Below are positions 20,047-28,348 of a stretch of DNA of 64,000 nucleotides, one piece after another. Source of the stretch: Pseudomonadota bacterium (GTDB lineage: Bacteria > Pseudomonadota > Gammaproteobacteria > Steroidobacterales > Steroidobacteraceae); assembly GCA_016713725.1 (NCBI GenBank), contig JADJOO010000006.1, positions 186,001-250,000 on the forward strand, given 5' to 3'. The notes beneath the pieces are model-generated. The model worked only from the letters and a program-made list of their open reading frames with translations. It was not told where the DNA came from and did not search any database. The translations under genes were made by a program, and so were the position numbers. Position 1 is the stretch's first letter; every line of letters starts with the position of its first letter.

Positions 20047-22647
20047 TTACCTCGATTCCGTACTGGTGCCGTCGCCTTGCGGCGCGAGGCTCTGGACCCT
20101 GCGCAGGCGCGACTCGAGTTCCTTCGCGGCCGTGATGTCGACGAACGTAATGACGGCCCCCTGGATCACGTTCGCCACCGTGCGGTAGGGCATGATTCGA
20201 ACCGTAAACCAATACCCGTCGGTCGTCGAAATCTCTTTCTCCGAGAATGCCAGCGTGCGCAGGGTTTCCTTCGCGTCGTCGTGCAGCTGCGGATAATTCA
20301 GCTTGCTGACCAGGTCGCTCAACGGGCGTCCGATGTCTGCATCGCGCATGGGGATGATGCGCGTGACCTGGTCCGTGAAGCGGCGCACGTTCAAATCCTT
20401 GTCGAGGAACAGCGTGGCGATGTCCGTGCTGTTCAGAAGGTTCTGCATGTCGCTTTGCGCCAGCGCGAGGTCGTCGAGCTTGATCTGCAACTCGCTGTTG
20501 ATCGTCTGCAGCTCCTCATTCATCGACTGCGCTTCCTCCTTGGACGTGGTCAACTCTTCATTGGCGGACTGGAGTTCCTCGTTGGTCGATTGCAGCTCTT
20601 CGTTGGCCGCCTGCAGTTCCTCTTCGGATGCGCGCATCGCCAGGCGCAGTGCATGAATCTCTTCCTGTGAGCGCACCAACTCGTCGCCCGCGGCGGCGTC
20701 GGCCGCACCGGCCGGTCGCTTTCGCTTGCGCTTGCCGGTGCTGGCGCCCGGGAGGTCCCGGAAGACGATCATGACCATGCCCCGCAGGGCGTTAGGCTGC
20801 TGGAGGACCTGGACGGTCACGTCGAGAGTGCGCTGCGCATCATCCTCGAGCCGCAGTCCATGCAATGCCACGGGCTTGCGGGTCCCCATGGCCTGCCGCA
20901 GGGCAGCCGTCACCTGAGCGCGTATGGCAGGACGCAACATCACGTGGATGTTCCAATTGGCCTTGCCGGCGGCGGGCTCCAGAAACCGGCCTGTGCGACC
21001 GCTGATGTAGATGACGTCGCCCGCAGCATTCACCAGCACCGCAGGCGGCGAGAACTCCTGGAGCAAGACCTGGTCGGCCAGCGACTGCAGGTTCGCGTGC
21101 GGATTGACTGGCTGCGACACCCTCGACTCCTGCGCGGCCTGGCGCGACGACCGATTGCGATTGACGGGGAAGTCGACCCAACCCGGATCGGCTGCCTCGT
21201 CGCTGCGTCGATAGATCCTCGACTTCGGACTCAAGGGCGCGAACATCGCCTGCGCCTGGCCGACCGTTTCCGATCCTCCGAGCACCAGTATGCCGCCTGG
21301 ACGCAGGATGTAGTGAAACAACGGTAGCAGCCGCCGCTGCAACGCCGCGTTGAAATAGATCAACAGGTTGCGGCAACAGAGGATGTCGAGCCGGGTGAAC
21401 GGCGGGTCGACTATCACGTCATGCGGGGCGAACAGCACCATCTCGCGAATGACCTTGCTGACGCGAAATCCGTCGCCCTCAGCCACGAAGAAGCGGTCCA
21501 GCCGCTCGAGCGACACGTCCTCGGCGATGCGAGCCGGGTAGTGCCCCCTTCGCGCAACGGCGATCGCGTCAACACTGAGATCCGTGGCGAAGATCTGCAA
21601 CGTGCAGGAATCGGAGGCCGGCAGCGAATCGGCAACCTCCCGGAACAGCATTGCGACCGTATAGGCCTCCTCGCCGGTCGAACATCCGACCACCCACGCG
21701 CGCAACCGCCCGTGCTCCCCGCCGAGTTGCTGCAGCGCAAGCGGCAAGGATTCCTTGAGGTCCTGCCAGACGGCCGGGTCACGAAAGAAACCGGTCACAC
21801 CGATCAGCATTTCCTTGAAGAGAAGGTCGAACTCCTTGGGGTTGTCCCGCAGGAACGCCTCGTACGCGGCAAACGTGTCCAGCCCGTGCACGCCGATGCG
21901 CCGCTCGACCCTGCGCTTCAACGTACTGGTCTTGTAGAGCGAAAGATCGTGCTTGCTGTGCTCGCGCAGCATTTCGAGGATCGCGCCGAGCACTTGCGTG
22001 CCGGTGTCGTCGGCAACCGACCTGCGCCTCGGGATCGCGCGCTGAGCCGACATTACTTGCGCGATGCGCTGCGGCAGTTCGGCAGGAAGTCCGATGATGT
22101 CCGCCGAACCGGCGGTGATGGCGCTCTTCGGCATGGAATCGAACTGGGCCGACTCGGGCTGCTGCGCCAGCGTCAAGCCACCCTGGGTCTTGATCGCCCC
22201 CAAGCCCACCGTCCCGTCCGACCCCATGCCGGATAACACCACCCCGATCGCCTGATCGCCCTGCTCAAGGGCGAGCGAACAGAATAGTGTGGCGATGGGG
22301 AGCCGCATGCCACGCGGCTGCGCCGGTTTGGACAGGCGCAGCAAGCCGCGCAGCACGCTCAAATCGCTGTTGGGGGGGATCACATAGACCGTGTCGGGCT
22401 CCACGCGCATCGAATCGGCCGCCTCAAGCACCGGCATCATCGTCACGCGCTGCAGCAGCTCAACCAACATCGCCTTGTGCGTCGGGTCGAGGTGTTGCAC
22501 GACGACAAAGGCCAGCCCGTTGTCGGGCGGCGTGTTGCCGAAAAACTGCTCGAGCGCCTCCAGGCCGCCAGCGGACGCGCCCAGTCCAACGATGCGAATC
22601 CGGGAGAGGTCGCCAGACCCGCCGTCAGCGCGTGAGTGTACATTCAT
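20047..22647 (-). CDS. CheB-CheR-PAS chemotaxis-type fusion protein
   Basis: 866-residue fusion. The N-terminal CheB methylesterase domain has the catalytic serine region GLGASAGGLEALEQF, the histidine region VQHLDPTHKAM and the aspartate region LSGMGSDGTVGL. A CheR methyltransferase follows from about residue 205 (LKRRVERRIGVHG, MLIGVTGFFRD, VVGCSTGEEAYT, IFATDLSVDAIA, CCRNLLIYF). A PAS-like segment comes next, then a long coiled coil near residues 650-730 with repeated EELQ/NEEL heptads, and a final PAS domain (YRTVANVIQGAVITFVDITA). No CheB receiver domain is present. Such fusions usually belong to alternative signalling systems rather than flagellar chemotaxis. The ATG at 22647 is preferred over an in-frame TTG at 22662. 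Intact; first gene of a two-gene operon with the PAS protein. Confidence 0.92.
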   Translation of the reverse strand: MNVHSRADGGSGDLSRIRIVGLGASAGGLEALEQFFGNTPPDNGLAFVVVQHLDPTHKAMLVELLQRVTMMPVLEAADSMRVEPDTVYVIPPNSDLSVLRGLLRLSKPAQPRGMRLPIATLFCSLALEQGDQAIGVVLSGMGSDGTVGLGAIKTQGGLTLAQQPESAQFDSMPKSAITAGSADIIGLPAELPQRIAQVMSAQRAIPRRRSVADDTGTQVLGAILEMLREHSKHDLSLYKTSTLKRRVERRIGVHGLDTFAAYEAFLRDNPKEFDLLFKEMLIGVTGFFRDPAVWQDLKESLPLALQQLGGEHGRLRAWVVGCSTGEEAYTVAMLFREVADSLPASDSCTLQIFATDLSVDAIAVARRGHYPARIAEDVSLERLDRFFVAEGDGFRVSKVIREMVLFAPHDVIVDPPFTRLDILCCRNLLIYFNAALQRRLLPLFHYILRPGGILVLGGSETVGQAQAMFAPLSPKSRIYRRSDEAADPGWVDFPVNRNRSSRQAAQESRVSQPVNPHANLQSLADQVLLQEFSPPAVLVNAAGDVIYISGRTGRFLEPAAGKANWNIHVMLRPAIRAQVTAALRQAMGTRKPVALHGLRLEDDAQRTLDVTVQVLQQPNALRGMVMIVFRDLPGASTGKRKRKRPAGAADAAAGDELVRSQEEIHALRLAMRASEEELQAANEELQSTNEELQSANEELTTSKEEAQSMNEELQTINSELQIKLDDLALAQSDMQNLLNSTDIATLFLDKDLNVRRFTDQVTRIIPMRDADIGRPLSDLVSKLNYPQLHDDAKETLRTLAFSEKEISTTDGYWFTVRIMPYRTVANVIQGAVITFVDITAAKELESRLRRVQSLAPQGDGTSTESR

Positions 22648-22846
22648 GCTCGACTGCCACAACGACCATACCGTCCAGCCTTCCTGATCGCCATGCGCGA
22701 TGCACTGCCCGCACGATAGTACGCCGTTACCGGATCAGGAAATCAGCATGAACGCCGCCCCGCGATGGGTGCGATACCGCACGGAACTTCGCGGGCACGG
22801 CCCTCAGGCTGGCGACTATCCACGCACCCCCAAGCCGTAGCGCCGA

Positions 22847-23110
22847 ATGCCTGCCAGCCAATGCCATCACCTTGCTGCAGTACCTGATGCAGAACGGCGC
22901 ATCGACCGCGTCATCGGCGCCTTGATCGGAGGCTGCCTGATTTCGCCGATGGTGGGCGCCGGAACTGTCAATCAGGGCGACTTCAGCCTGATGGGGCTGC
23001 TGGTGTCGCTCGGCGGCGCAATCGTCCTGTTGTTCGTGGTCAACCTGGTGCGCAGAGGCACGGCTCGTCAGCGGGTTGGCTCGGCCCTGACCGCGTTGCA
23101 TTCGCCTTGA
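22847..23110 (+). pseudogene. GlsB/YeaQ/YmgE-like membrane protein, N-terminus degraded
   Basis: The C-terminal 55 residues match the GlsB/YeaQ/YmgE (transglycosylase-associated) family of small inner-membrane stress proteins: VIGALIGGCLISPMVGAGTV, NQGDFSLMGLLVSLGG and VVNLVRRGTARQR. The first membrane helix expected upstream is missing. Residues 1-20 (MPASQCHHLAAVPDAERRI) look like the normal loop read out of frame, and I find no hydrophobic start in any frame between 22740 and 22850. This is either an N-terminally decayed gene or one hit by several indels. Family members are typically 80-90 residues and induced by general stress, in keeping with the neighbouring BON and cardiolipin synthase-like genes. 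Confidence 0.6.
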
Positions 23111-23131
23111 CTGCAATGCGGGTATCCTGAC

Positions 23132-23162
23132 ACCGGGCGGCGACGCAATACCGCCGCCCGGT
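23132..23162 (+). terminator. Perfect GC-rich hairpin between glsB-like and PLD genes
   Basis: ACCGGGCGGCG (23132-23142) pairs perfectly with CGCCGCCCGGT (23152-23162) around a nine-base loop. No T-tract follows, so it is not a classical intrinsic terminator. It sits ten bases before the GTG start of the phospholipase D-like gene, where it could limit read-through or act in the leader. Confidence 0.45.
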
Positions 23163-23171
23163 TCGCATGCA

Positions 23172-24470
23172 GTGGACAACCTGATGGCGTGGAGCCGTGG
23201 ACGCATGATCGTTGCGGGACTCGTCGGGGCGCTGATGGCCGCGGTCGTCACCGTGATCGCGCTGAATTTCATTACAGGTGAAAAGCAGGTCCAGCGAAAA
23301 CTCGAACATCGATACGCCATTGACGACGCCCAGTTCCGTCGCGAGCTCGGCGCCCTGCTCGGACCCCCGATCATCGACGGCAATCGGGTCACGAACTTCG
23401 AAAACGGCATCGAAATCTTCCCGGCCATGCTCCAGGCGGTTCGAGCTGCGCGTCACAACGTCAATTTCGAGACGTACATTTACTGGTCGGGCGACGTCGG
23501 TCGCGAGTTCGCGGAAGCGCTGTCGGAACGTGCCAGGGCCGGCATCGAGGTGCACGTGCTCATCGACTGGGTCGGCAGCCAGAGGATGGAGCAAGGGCTG
23601 CTGGACAAGATGACCGATGCGGGCGTGCAGGTGGAGCGCTATCACCCGCTGCACTGGTATCAACTGGCACGCATGAACAATCGCACGCACCGCAAGCTGT
23701 TGGTTGTCGACGGCGAGGTGGGCTTCACCGGCGGCGTCGGCATCGCGGACAACTGGAGCGGCGATGCAACGTCACCCGATCACTGGCGCGACTCGCACTA
23801 TCGCCTGCAGGGGCCGGCAGTCGCACAGATGCAGGCGGCGTTCATGGACAACTGGATCAAGACCACCGGCACGGTGCTGCAGGGGAAGGAATACTTCCCC
23901 GAGCTTCCAGCCGTCGGTGACGCTCGGGCGCAGGTGTTCACCAGTTCGCCGAGCAGCGGGGGTGACAGCATGTTGCTCATGTACCTGCTTTCGATCACAG
24001 CCGCCGTGCACACAATTGACTTGTCGGCCGCCTATTTCGTCCCCGACGACCTGACTAGGCAGTCGATCCGCGCGGCCCTCGAGCGTGGAGTGCGCGTTCG
24101 AATCATCGTGCCTGGCGGGCACATCGACACGGAAGTCGTGCGCAAGGCGTCACGTGCGCAGTGGGGGGAACTGCTCGCGGCCGGCGCAGAGATCCATGAG
24201 TTTCAGCCCACCATGTTCCATTGCAAGATGCTCATCGTCGACCAGCTGATGGTGTCGGTCGGCTCGACCAACTTCGACAATCGATCGTTCCGGCTCAACG
24301 ACGAGGCGAACCTGAACGTCTACGACGCGAAGTTTGCTGCTCGTGCGACCACAGTCTTTGAGCAGGATCTCAAGCGAGCACGACGCATTACCTACGAGGA
24401 GTGGGAAGCCCGGCCCTGGCAGGAACGAATCCTCGAACACGCGTCGGCGCTCCTGTCGTCCCAGCTCTGA
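23172..24470 (+). CDS. Cardiolipin synthase-like phospholipase D protein
   Basis: 432-residue PLD-superfamily protein, probably a cardiolipin synthase of the ClsB/ClsC kind. One N-terminal membrane anchor (MIVAGLVGALMAAVVTVIAL) is followed by two HKD half-sites: THRKLLVVDGEVGFTGG near residue 175 and FHCKMLIVDQLMVSVGSTNF near residue 355. Between them lie YIYWSGDVGREFAEALS and VHVLIDWVGS, typical of Cls enzymes. The start is the GTG at 23172; an ATG four codons later is an alternative. The reaction inferred from the family is condensation of two phosphatidyl units into cardiolipin at the inner membrane. The gene is intact and alone, placed among small envelope-stress genes. Confidence 0.85.
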   Translation: MDNLMAWSRGRMIVAGLVGALMAAVVTVIALNFITGEKQVQRKLEHRYAIDDAQFRRELGALLGPPIIDGNRVTNFENGIEIFPAMLQAVRAARHNVNFETYIYWSGDVGREFAEALSERARAGIEVHVLIDWVGSQRMEQGLLDKMTDAGVQVERYHPLHWYQLARMNNRTHRKLLVVDGEVGFTGGVGIADNWSGDATSPDHWRDSHYRLQGPAVAQMQAAFMDNWIKTTGTVLQGKEYFPELPAVGDARAQVFTSSPSSGGDSMLLMYLLSITAAVHTIDLSAAYFVPDDLTRQSIRAALERGVRVRIIVPGGHIDTEVVRKASRAQWGELLAAGAEIHEFQPTMFHCKMLIVDQLMVSVGSTNFDNRSFRLNDEANLNVYDAKFAARATTVFEQDLKRARRITYEEWEARPWQERILEHASALLSSQL

Positions 24471-24487
24471 CGCACGCCCCGCTCGAG

Positions 24488-24524
24488 AAAAAAAAGGGCC
24501 CGGCGACGGGGGTTCGTCACCGGG
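24488..24524 (-). terminator. Intrinsic terminator for the BON-lipoprotein transcript
   Basis: Read on the minus strand, CCCGGTGACG (24524-24515) pairs with CGTCGCCGGG (24508-24499) with one mismatch, followed by eight T (24495-24488). It lies downstream of the minus-strand BON gene and converges with the PLD gene. The hairpin and 45 or so bases next to it recur at 26900-26967. Confidence 0.75.
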
Positions 24525-24682
24525 ACACTTACTGAGCGCCCGAAGGCTGGCCTGTCGAGCATTCGCTCTGCAGCAGCAAACGGTGCGAGTGAGACTATTT
24601 GCCCAGCGGGAAAGCGGACGCTGACCTCGTTGATGACCGCTGCGGTCGACATGCGGTGGGCGCTAGTCTCGATCCTGTCACA

Positions 24683-25234
24683 TTACATCTGCCTGATCTC
24701 GAGATCGTTACGCACTTGTTTGACTCCGTCCACGGAGTGAGCGATCTCGCCAGCACGGGTCTTCATGCTCGCCGAATCGACGAACCCGGTGAGCTGCACC
24801 ACACCCTTGTCCGTGCCCACGTTGATCTGGTGTGCCTTGGTCGCCGAATCATCCGCGAGCTTCGCTTTCACCGAGGCCGTCACCACGCTGTCGTCGACAA
24901 CCTGACCCGCGGTCGGGTCCGCCTTCGCGCCTATGCGCAGATCGTTGCGAACTTCCATGACGCCCGTGACCGAGCGCGCCACCTTCGTGGCCTGCTCTTT
25001 CTGCCGGGTGTTGTCGACAAAGCCGCCGAGCTGCACGACGCCGCGGTAGGTCTCGACGTTGATCTGGCCGGCCTTGGTGACCGGATCGTCGATCAGGGCG
25101 ACCTTCACCTTGGACGTCAGTACGCTGTCGTCGATGACCTCACCAGCGGACTGCTGCGTGCGTGTGGAGGAGCACGCGCCGGCCAGCGCCAGTACTCCCA
25201 GGATTCCGGCCAGCTTGATGATTCCAGTGTTCAT
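24683..25234 (-). CDS. BON-domain lipoprotein (OsmY-like)
   Basis: 183-residue periplasmic lipoprotein: MNTGIIKLAGILGVLALAGAC with lipobox LAGAC, cysteine about residue 21. Two BON domains follow, residues 30-100 (VIDDSVLTSKVKVALIDDP, INVETYRGVVQLGGFVDN) and 110-183 (VVDDSVVTASVKAKLADDS, INVGTDKGVVQLTGFVDS). BON domains bind phospholipid surfaces, and OsmY-type proteins are induced by osmotic stress. The gene stands just downstream of the Ala-rich lipoprotein gene on the same strand and probably shares its transcript, which ends at the terminator at 24488-24524. Confidence 0.88.
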   Translation of the reverse strand: MNTGIIKLAGILGVLALAGACSSTRTQQSAGEVIDDSVLTSKVKVALIDDPVTKAGQINVETYRGVVQLGGFVDNTRQKEQATKVARSVTGVMEVRNDLRIGAKADPTAGQVVDDSVVTASVKAKLADDSATKAHQINVGTDKGVVQLTGFVDSASMKTRAGEIAHSVDGVKQVRNDLEIRQM

Positions 25235-25280
25235 ACTTGCGTCCTCTTAGTGACGTGGGGAGCGGTTGCGCTCGTTGAAT

Positions 25281-25683
25281 TCAGGTCTTCGGGTTCGCCG
25301 CAAGCCTTGTCGCCTCGGCGCGATCCTTGGCGGCTTCAACTCGACGTCGGCCAGGTCTTTGCACTGAGCGCGCGCATCTCCCGACTGTGATTCGCAACGT
25401 TCGGTTGCGACTTTGTGCGCAGCCTCGGCCTCGGCCACGGTCACGGCCATCGCGGAGCCGGCGACGTCGTTCGCCACGTCACGCCCAGGTCCGTCATTTC
25501 CTTGCCGGCTTCCGCCATCTCGTCGGCGGCTTCGATGCGCGCCGAGGAAACGTCCTCCGCCCCTTCCGCCTGCGCTTCCGCAACATCAGCGCGCGTCTCG
25601 GAGCTCGTCTCCCTGGCGCAACCGGAGACGGCCAGGAGCAGCGCAACGGCGGCGATTGCCGCTGTATTGGTGATCAGTTTCAT
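25281..25683 (-). CDS. Small Ala/Glu-rich lipoprotein, frameshifted
   Basis: Unrecognised lipoprotein: MKLITNTAAIAAVALLLAVS followed by GC (lipobox VSGC). The mature part is helical and rich in Ala and Glu (EAQAEGAEDVSSARIEAADE, VAEAEAAHKVATERCESQSG, ARAQCKDLADVE). The frame breaks twice. Near 25475 the first piece (KEMTDLG) must join VANDVAGSAMAVTVAEAEA; near 25340 DLADVE joins EAAKDRAEATRLAANPKT, ending at TGA 25281. The restored length is about 133 residues and the restored C-terminus keeps the same composition, which supports the correction. It is upstream of the BON lipoprotein gene on the same strand. A role in envelope stress is inferred from position only. Confidence 0.62.
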
Positions 25684-25873
25684 GTCGTTTTACCTCGGAT
25701 GACTGGTTCGTGTTCTGGGCCGAGCCGTGACGAATGCCGCCTGGCTCGAGCGCGCACTGTGCGCGAGACGGTTCCGTCGCATCTGTACGGCATCACGCAT
25801 AGGGGCAACATCACAAGCGAGCACGATGACCCAGGCGAAAACCAGGGTCGCGCGGCATAGCGGCAGGGCTGGC

Positions 25874-26173
25874 GCGCGTTGTTGCATCGAAGTGCTGGGC
25901 CGTGCCCAAGGGGCCGCGCCTGGATACCAAAGCCAAACACATGGCGGTCCAGGTCGAGGATCACCCAATCGCGTATTCGCGTTTCGAGGGACAATCCCCG
26001 CGAGCCAGTACGTTGCCGGCCAGGTGATCATCTGGGACAGCGGCACCTGGCAACCGGTCGGCAATGCCGCCCAAGCCTATCGTGCGGGCCAACTGAAGTT
26101 CGAACTGCTTGGACAGAAGCCGCGCGGACGCGTCCAATCGGCCGTCCGCGTCAAGTTCCCCTGTTTGCCCTGA
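25874..26173 (+). pseudogene. Remnant of DNA ligase D 3'-phosphoesterase domain
   Basis: A fragment of the LigD 3'-phosphoesterase domain, read across frames: CWAVPKGPRLDTKAKHMAVQ and VEDHPIAYSRFEG in one frame from about 25890, then TIPASQYVAGQVIIWDSGTW and QLKFELLGQKPRGR in another after a break near 25995. These blocks follow the order AVPKGP, EDHP-Y-FEG, IP-QY-G-V-WD-G, LKFEL-G-K-GR of the family. The conserved N-terminal part of the domain (the histidine-rich HYDFRLE region) and the ligase and polymerase domains are absent. It is therefore a relic rather than just a frame error. Its end overlaps the antisense CPXCG gene by 23 bases. Confidence 0.7.
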
Positions 26174-26423
26174 CCCCAGCGAGCGCACCGTCGTCATCCA
26201 CATCGCCCACGAGTTCGATCGGCTGACAGCAAACCTGGCAGTCCTCGACATAGCTGAACGAGCCTGCAGACAGATCGACGGCGGTCTCGAACCGCTCCCC
26301 ACAATAGGGGCACTGGATCGCGACGAACTCAGTGACCTGCAACGACTCTGGTCCATCCGGCTCGAACACGGGCTCGAGTCCGTACAACGCATCGATGGTC
26401 GGCTGACTGGGAAGTTCGCGCAC
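26151..26423 (-). CDS. CPXCG-motif cysteine-rich small protein
   Basis: 90-residue protein with a C-terminal CPXCG domain (VAIQCPYCGERFETAVDLSA, YVEDCQVCCQPIELV), the zinc-ribbon-like pattern of the Cys_rich_CPXCG family; function unknown. The start is the GTG at 26423, with AGGA six bases upstream. This gives about 30 extra N-terminal residues compared with the usual 60-65, so a later start is possible. It lies 29 bases after the stop of the next small minus-strand gene and may be co-transcribed with it. Confidence 0.75.
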   Translation of the reverse strand: MRELPSQPTIDALYGLEPVFEPDGPESLQVTEFVAIQCPYCGERFETAVDLSAGSFSYVEDCQVCCQPIELVGDVDDDGALAGVRANRGT

Positions 26424-26452
26424 TTTTTTCCTGTCCTCGAACTCGAGCCTGG

Positions 26453-26659
26453 CTAGTCGCGCGGATCAGCAGCGCCGGTCGACCTCCCGACTGCAGCGGA
26501 GATGGAAGTACTGTCGCGAGGCTGCTTGATCCGCGTCAGCCAGACTTCGAAAGGGTCCCAGGAAGCCGTCTGCGTACGGCGAAGTACACTTTCGTCGTCG
26601 GCGACACGTGTCCCCACCGCGACGGTAGCGTTGTGTTTCATGGTTTCTGCCCAATTCAT
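26453..26659 (-). CDS. Hypothetical 68-residue protein
   Basis: Small protein starting MNWAETMKHNATVAVGTRV at 26659, with GGAG about seven bases upstream. The middle (DPFEVWLTRIKQPRDS) is acidic-aromatic and looks like a genuine conserved block. I do not recognise a family, and there is no signal peptide or membrane segment. It precedes the CPXCG gene on the same strand with a 29-base gap, so the two may form an operon. Confidence 0.45.
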   Translation of the reverse strand: MNWAETMKHNATVAVGTRVADDESVLRRTQTASWDPFEVWLTRIKQPRDSTSISAAVGRSTGAADPRD

Positions 26660-26899
26660 GCCGTGCTCCGGGGTCGTTGCCGTCGCGAGTCGGTGGTTTG
26701 ACGGCGGATCGGAGGGGAGCCTAGCGGGAACTGCTCGCGCCATCTGTACTCTGCCGCACACGAGCGATCTTCACGCTCGATGTCTCGCAATCCGGTACAG
26801 GGCAACGCACGAGAGGTAGCAGCGCCGTTCGGCGGTCCTGCGCGTCATGAAGTGGTTGGACTGCCCCTGGCAGTACTGGTTGTAGCCAGGTAAGGCAAA

Positions 26900-26967
26900 G
26901 GGCCCGGCGACGGGTGTCACCGGGCCACTTTGGGAGCGCCCGACGGGGGGATGGTCGAGCACTCGAG
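26900..26967 (-). repeat. Second copy of hairpin-associated repeat
   Basis: GGCCCGGCGAC (26901-26911) pairs with GTCACCGGGCC (26916-26926) with one mismatch. The hairpin and following bases (GAGCGCCCGA, then GTCGAGCA and TCGA) match 24496-24567 with small gaps. Here the minus-strand hairpin is followed only by CTTTGCC, so it is a weak terminator. It sits at the end of the possible minus-strand gene at 26917-27254. Confidence 0.55.
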
Positions 26968-27254
26968 GACACGATCGTCTAGCTGATGGATGCGGTCTGT
27001 GCGGAACCGAACACAGATCGAATCCATGTTCATGAGGACCCGGCTCCATATCCCACGGGATGCATTTGCGGAGACGCATACATCGTCGTTGCCCTGACGC
27101 GAGCCGAACTCAGCGATAGTGCGCCAGACCGGAGGCGACCCCATGCGGATCTAAGGGCGCGCAAAGCCACGTCAAGACTTCCCGCTGCCAACACAGTCAC
27201 GACCTGGAGGTCGAGGCCGACAAAGCGAATCGTTTCCATCCAACCCATCGTCAT
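26917..27254 (-). CDS. Possible small protein, frameshifted; unrecognised
   Basis: A weak candidate. ATG at 27254 has GGAG six bases upstream and begins MTMGWMETIRFVGLDLQVVT, with a short hydrophobic stretch. To reach the stop at 26917 the frame must change near 27130, joining DVALRAL to TIAEFGSRQGNDDVCVSANA. The stop falls within the hairpin repeat at 26900-26967, as if that were its terminator. No family recognised and no conserved motif seen; the region could equally be non-coding. The rest of 26660-27353 shows nothing further. Confidence 0.25.
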
Positions 27255-27353
27255 GGTGTGCTCCGCACATTGAAGACGGGTATAGGTTAGATGCTGCAAA
27301 GCAGCATTGTCGGCGCGGTGGCGCACATAAGACATGCCGGGGTGGGCCGATGG

Positions 27354-28213
27354 TCACTTCTTCACGAACTTCAGCGTCATCCGATCCGACTCGCCGATCG
27401 CAGCGTACTTGCTCTTGTCGAACGTCGGATCCTCCGCCTTGCCCGCGCTGTAGGGTGTCGAACGCAGGTTCGGCGGCAGCGTCCACACGCCGAACGGGTG
27501 GTCCGTCGTGTCCTTCGGGTTCGCGTTGATCTCGGACTTGCCCGCCAGCGTGAAGCCCGCCTTCTGCGCCTGCTCGATCACGTAAGCCTCGGTGACGTAG
27601 CCGGAGGCGGGTTTCTCGGGCGTCGTGCCGGCCTTGGCGCGATGCTGTTCGACCGCCAGGATGCCGCCCTGCTTCAGCGCCTTGTGGAATTCAACGAACG
27701 TGTCGTGCACGGTGTTTGGTTCGTCCTGCATCCAGCCGTGGATCGAGCGTGCAGTAAGGATGAAGTCGAACTTTCGGCCGGCAGCGTCTTCGACACGTCG
27801 CCCCAGTTCAGGATGCGCACGTCGCCGTACAATTCCGGCTTGGCCAGGTAACGCGCTTCGAAACTGCTGCGAGACTTGCGCGCGCCTTCGGATAGATTGG
27901 GGTTCGCAAGGTCGGCGCCTGTCACGTAGAACGAGCCGCCAGTCCGCTTCGCGTAGGGCGCGAGGATATCGGTCCACCACGATTGCGAACCCGGCTGGAT
28001 CTCGAGAATCGTCATGCCAGGCTGCAGCCCCCAGAAGGTGAGCGATTCGAACGGGTGGCGATATTTATCCCGTGCCTTGGCCTCGTCCGTGCGCCATTCG
28101 CCATTGACGGCCGCGTGGAGTGCCTTGTCGTCTGTCGCAGGCGCAGCGAATGCCGCGGTGCCATGCAGTGCGACGACTCCGAGCAACAATGCTTTCGTGA
28201 ATGCCAGTTTCAT
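27354..28213 (-). CDS. Exported methyltransferase-like protein (COG4798 type), frameshifted
   Basis: Predicted class I methyltransferase fold with a signal peptide (MKLAFTKALLLGVVALHGTA, cleavage near AFA). After WRTDEAKARDKYRHPFESLT come GLQPGMTILEIQPGSQSWWT, corresponding to SAM motif I, YVTGADLANPNLSEG, FDFILTARSIHGWMQDEPNT, and FHKALKQGGILAVEQHRAK (motif IV/V region). The frame breaks near 27780, where GDVSKTLPA must join AGRKFDFILTARS. The start at 28213 has AAAGGAAC upstream. An export signal on a SAM-dependent fold is odd, because SAM is cytoplasmic. A paralogue with the same features lies at 40101-40892. Activity is unproven. Confidence 0.8.
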
Positions 28214-28276
28214 GACCGTTCCTTTGTGTCCGACTGCCCGCAATTAGGCGGGAGCGACCCGGCAGATTCAACCAGC

Positions 28277-28318
28277 AAAAAAAAACGAAGGCCCCGGCGC
28301 TTGCGCGACGGGGCCTCG
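28277..28318 (-). terminator. Strong intrinsic terminator of the OmpW-OmpA gene
   Basis: On the minus strand CGAGGCCCCG (28318-28309) pairs with CGGGGCCTTCG (28296-28286), leaving a GC-rich loop, and is followed by nine T (28285-28277). It lies 31 bases after the stop of the outer-membrane protein gene. Confidence 0.85.
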
Positions 28319-28348
28319 TTGGCAACCCGCGGGCGGTTGCAGCGTCGA

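Noticed and set aside
23107..23126. TTGACT with TATCCT considered as a promoter for the phospholipase D-like gene
   Set aside because: The spacing between the two hexamers is about ten bases, too short for a sigma-70 promoter.
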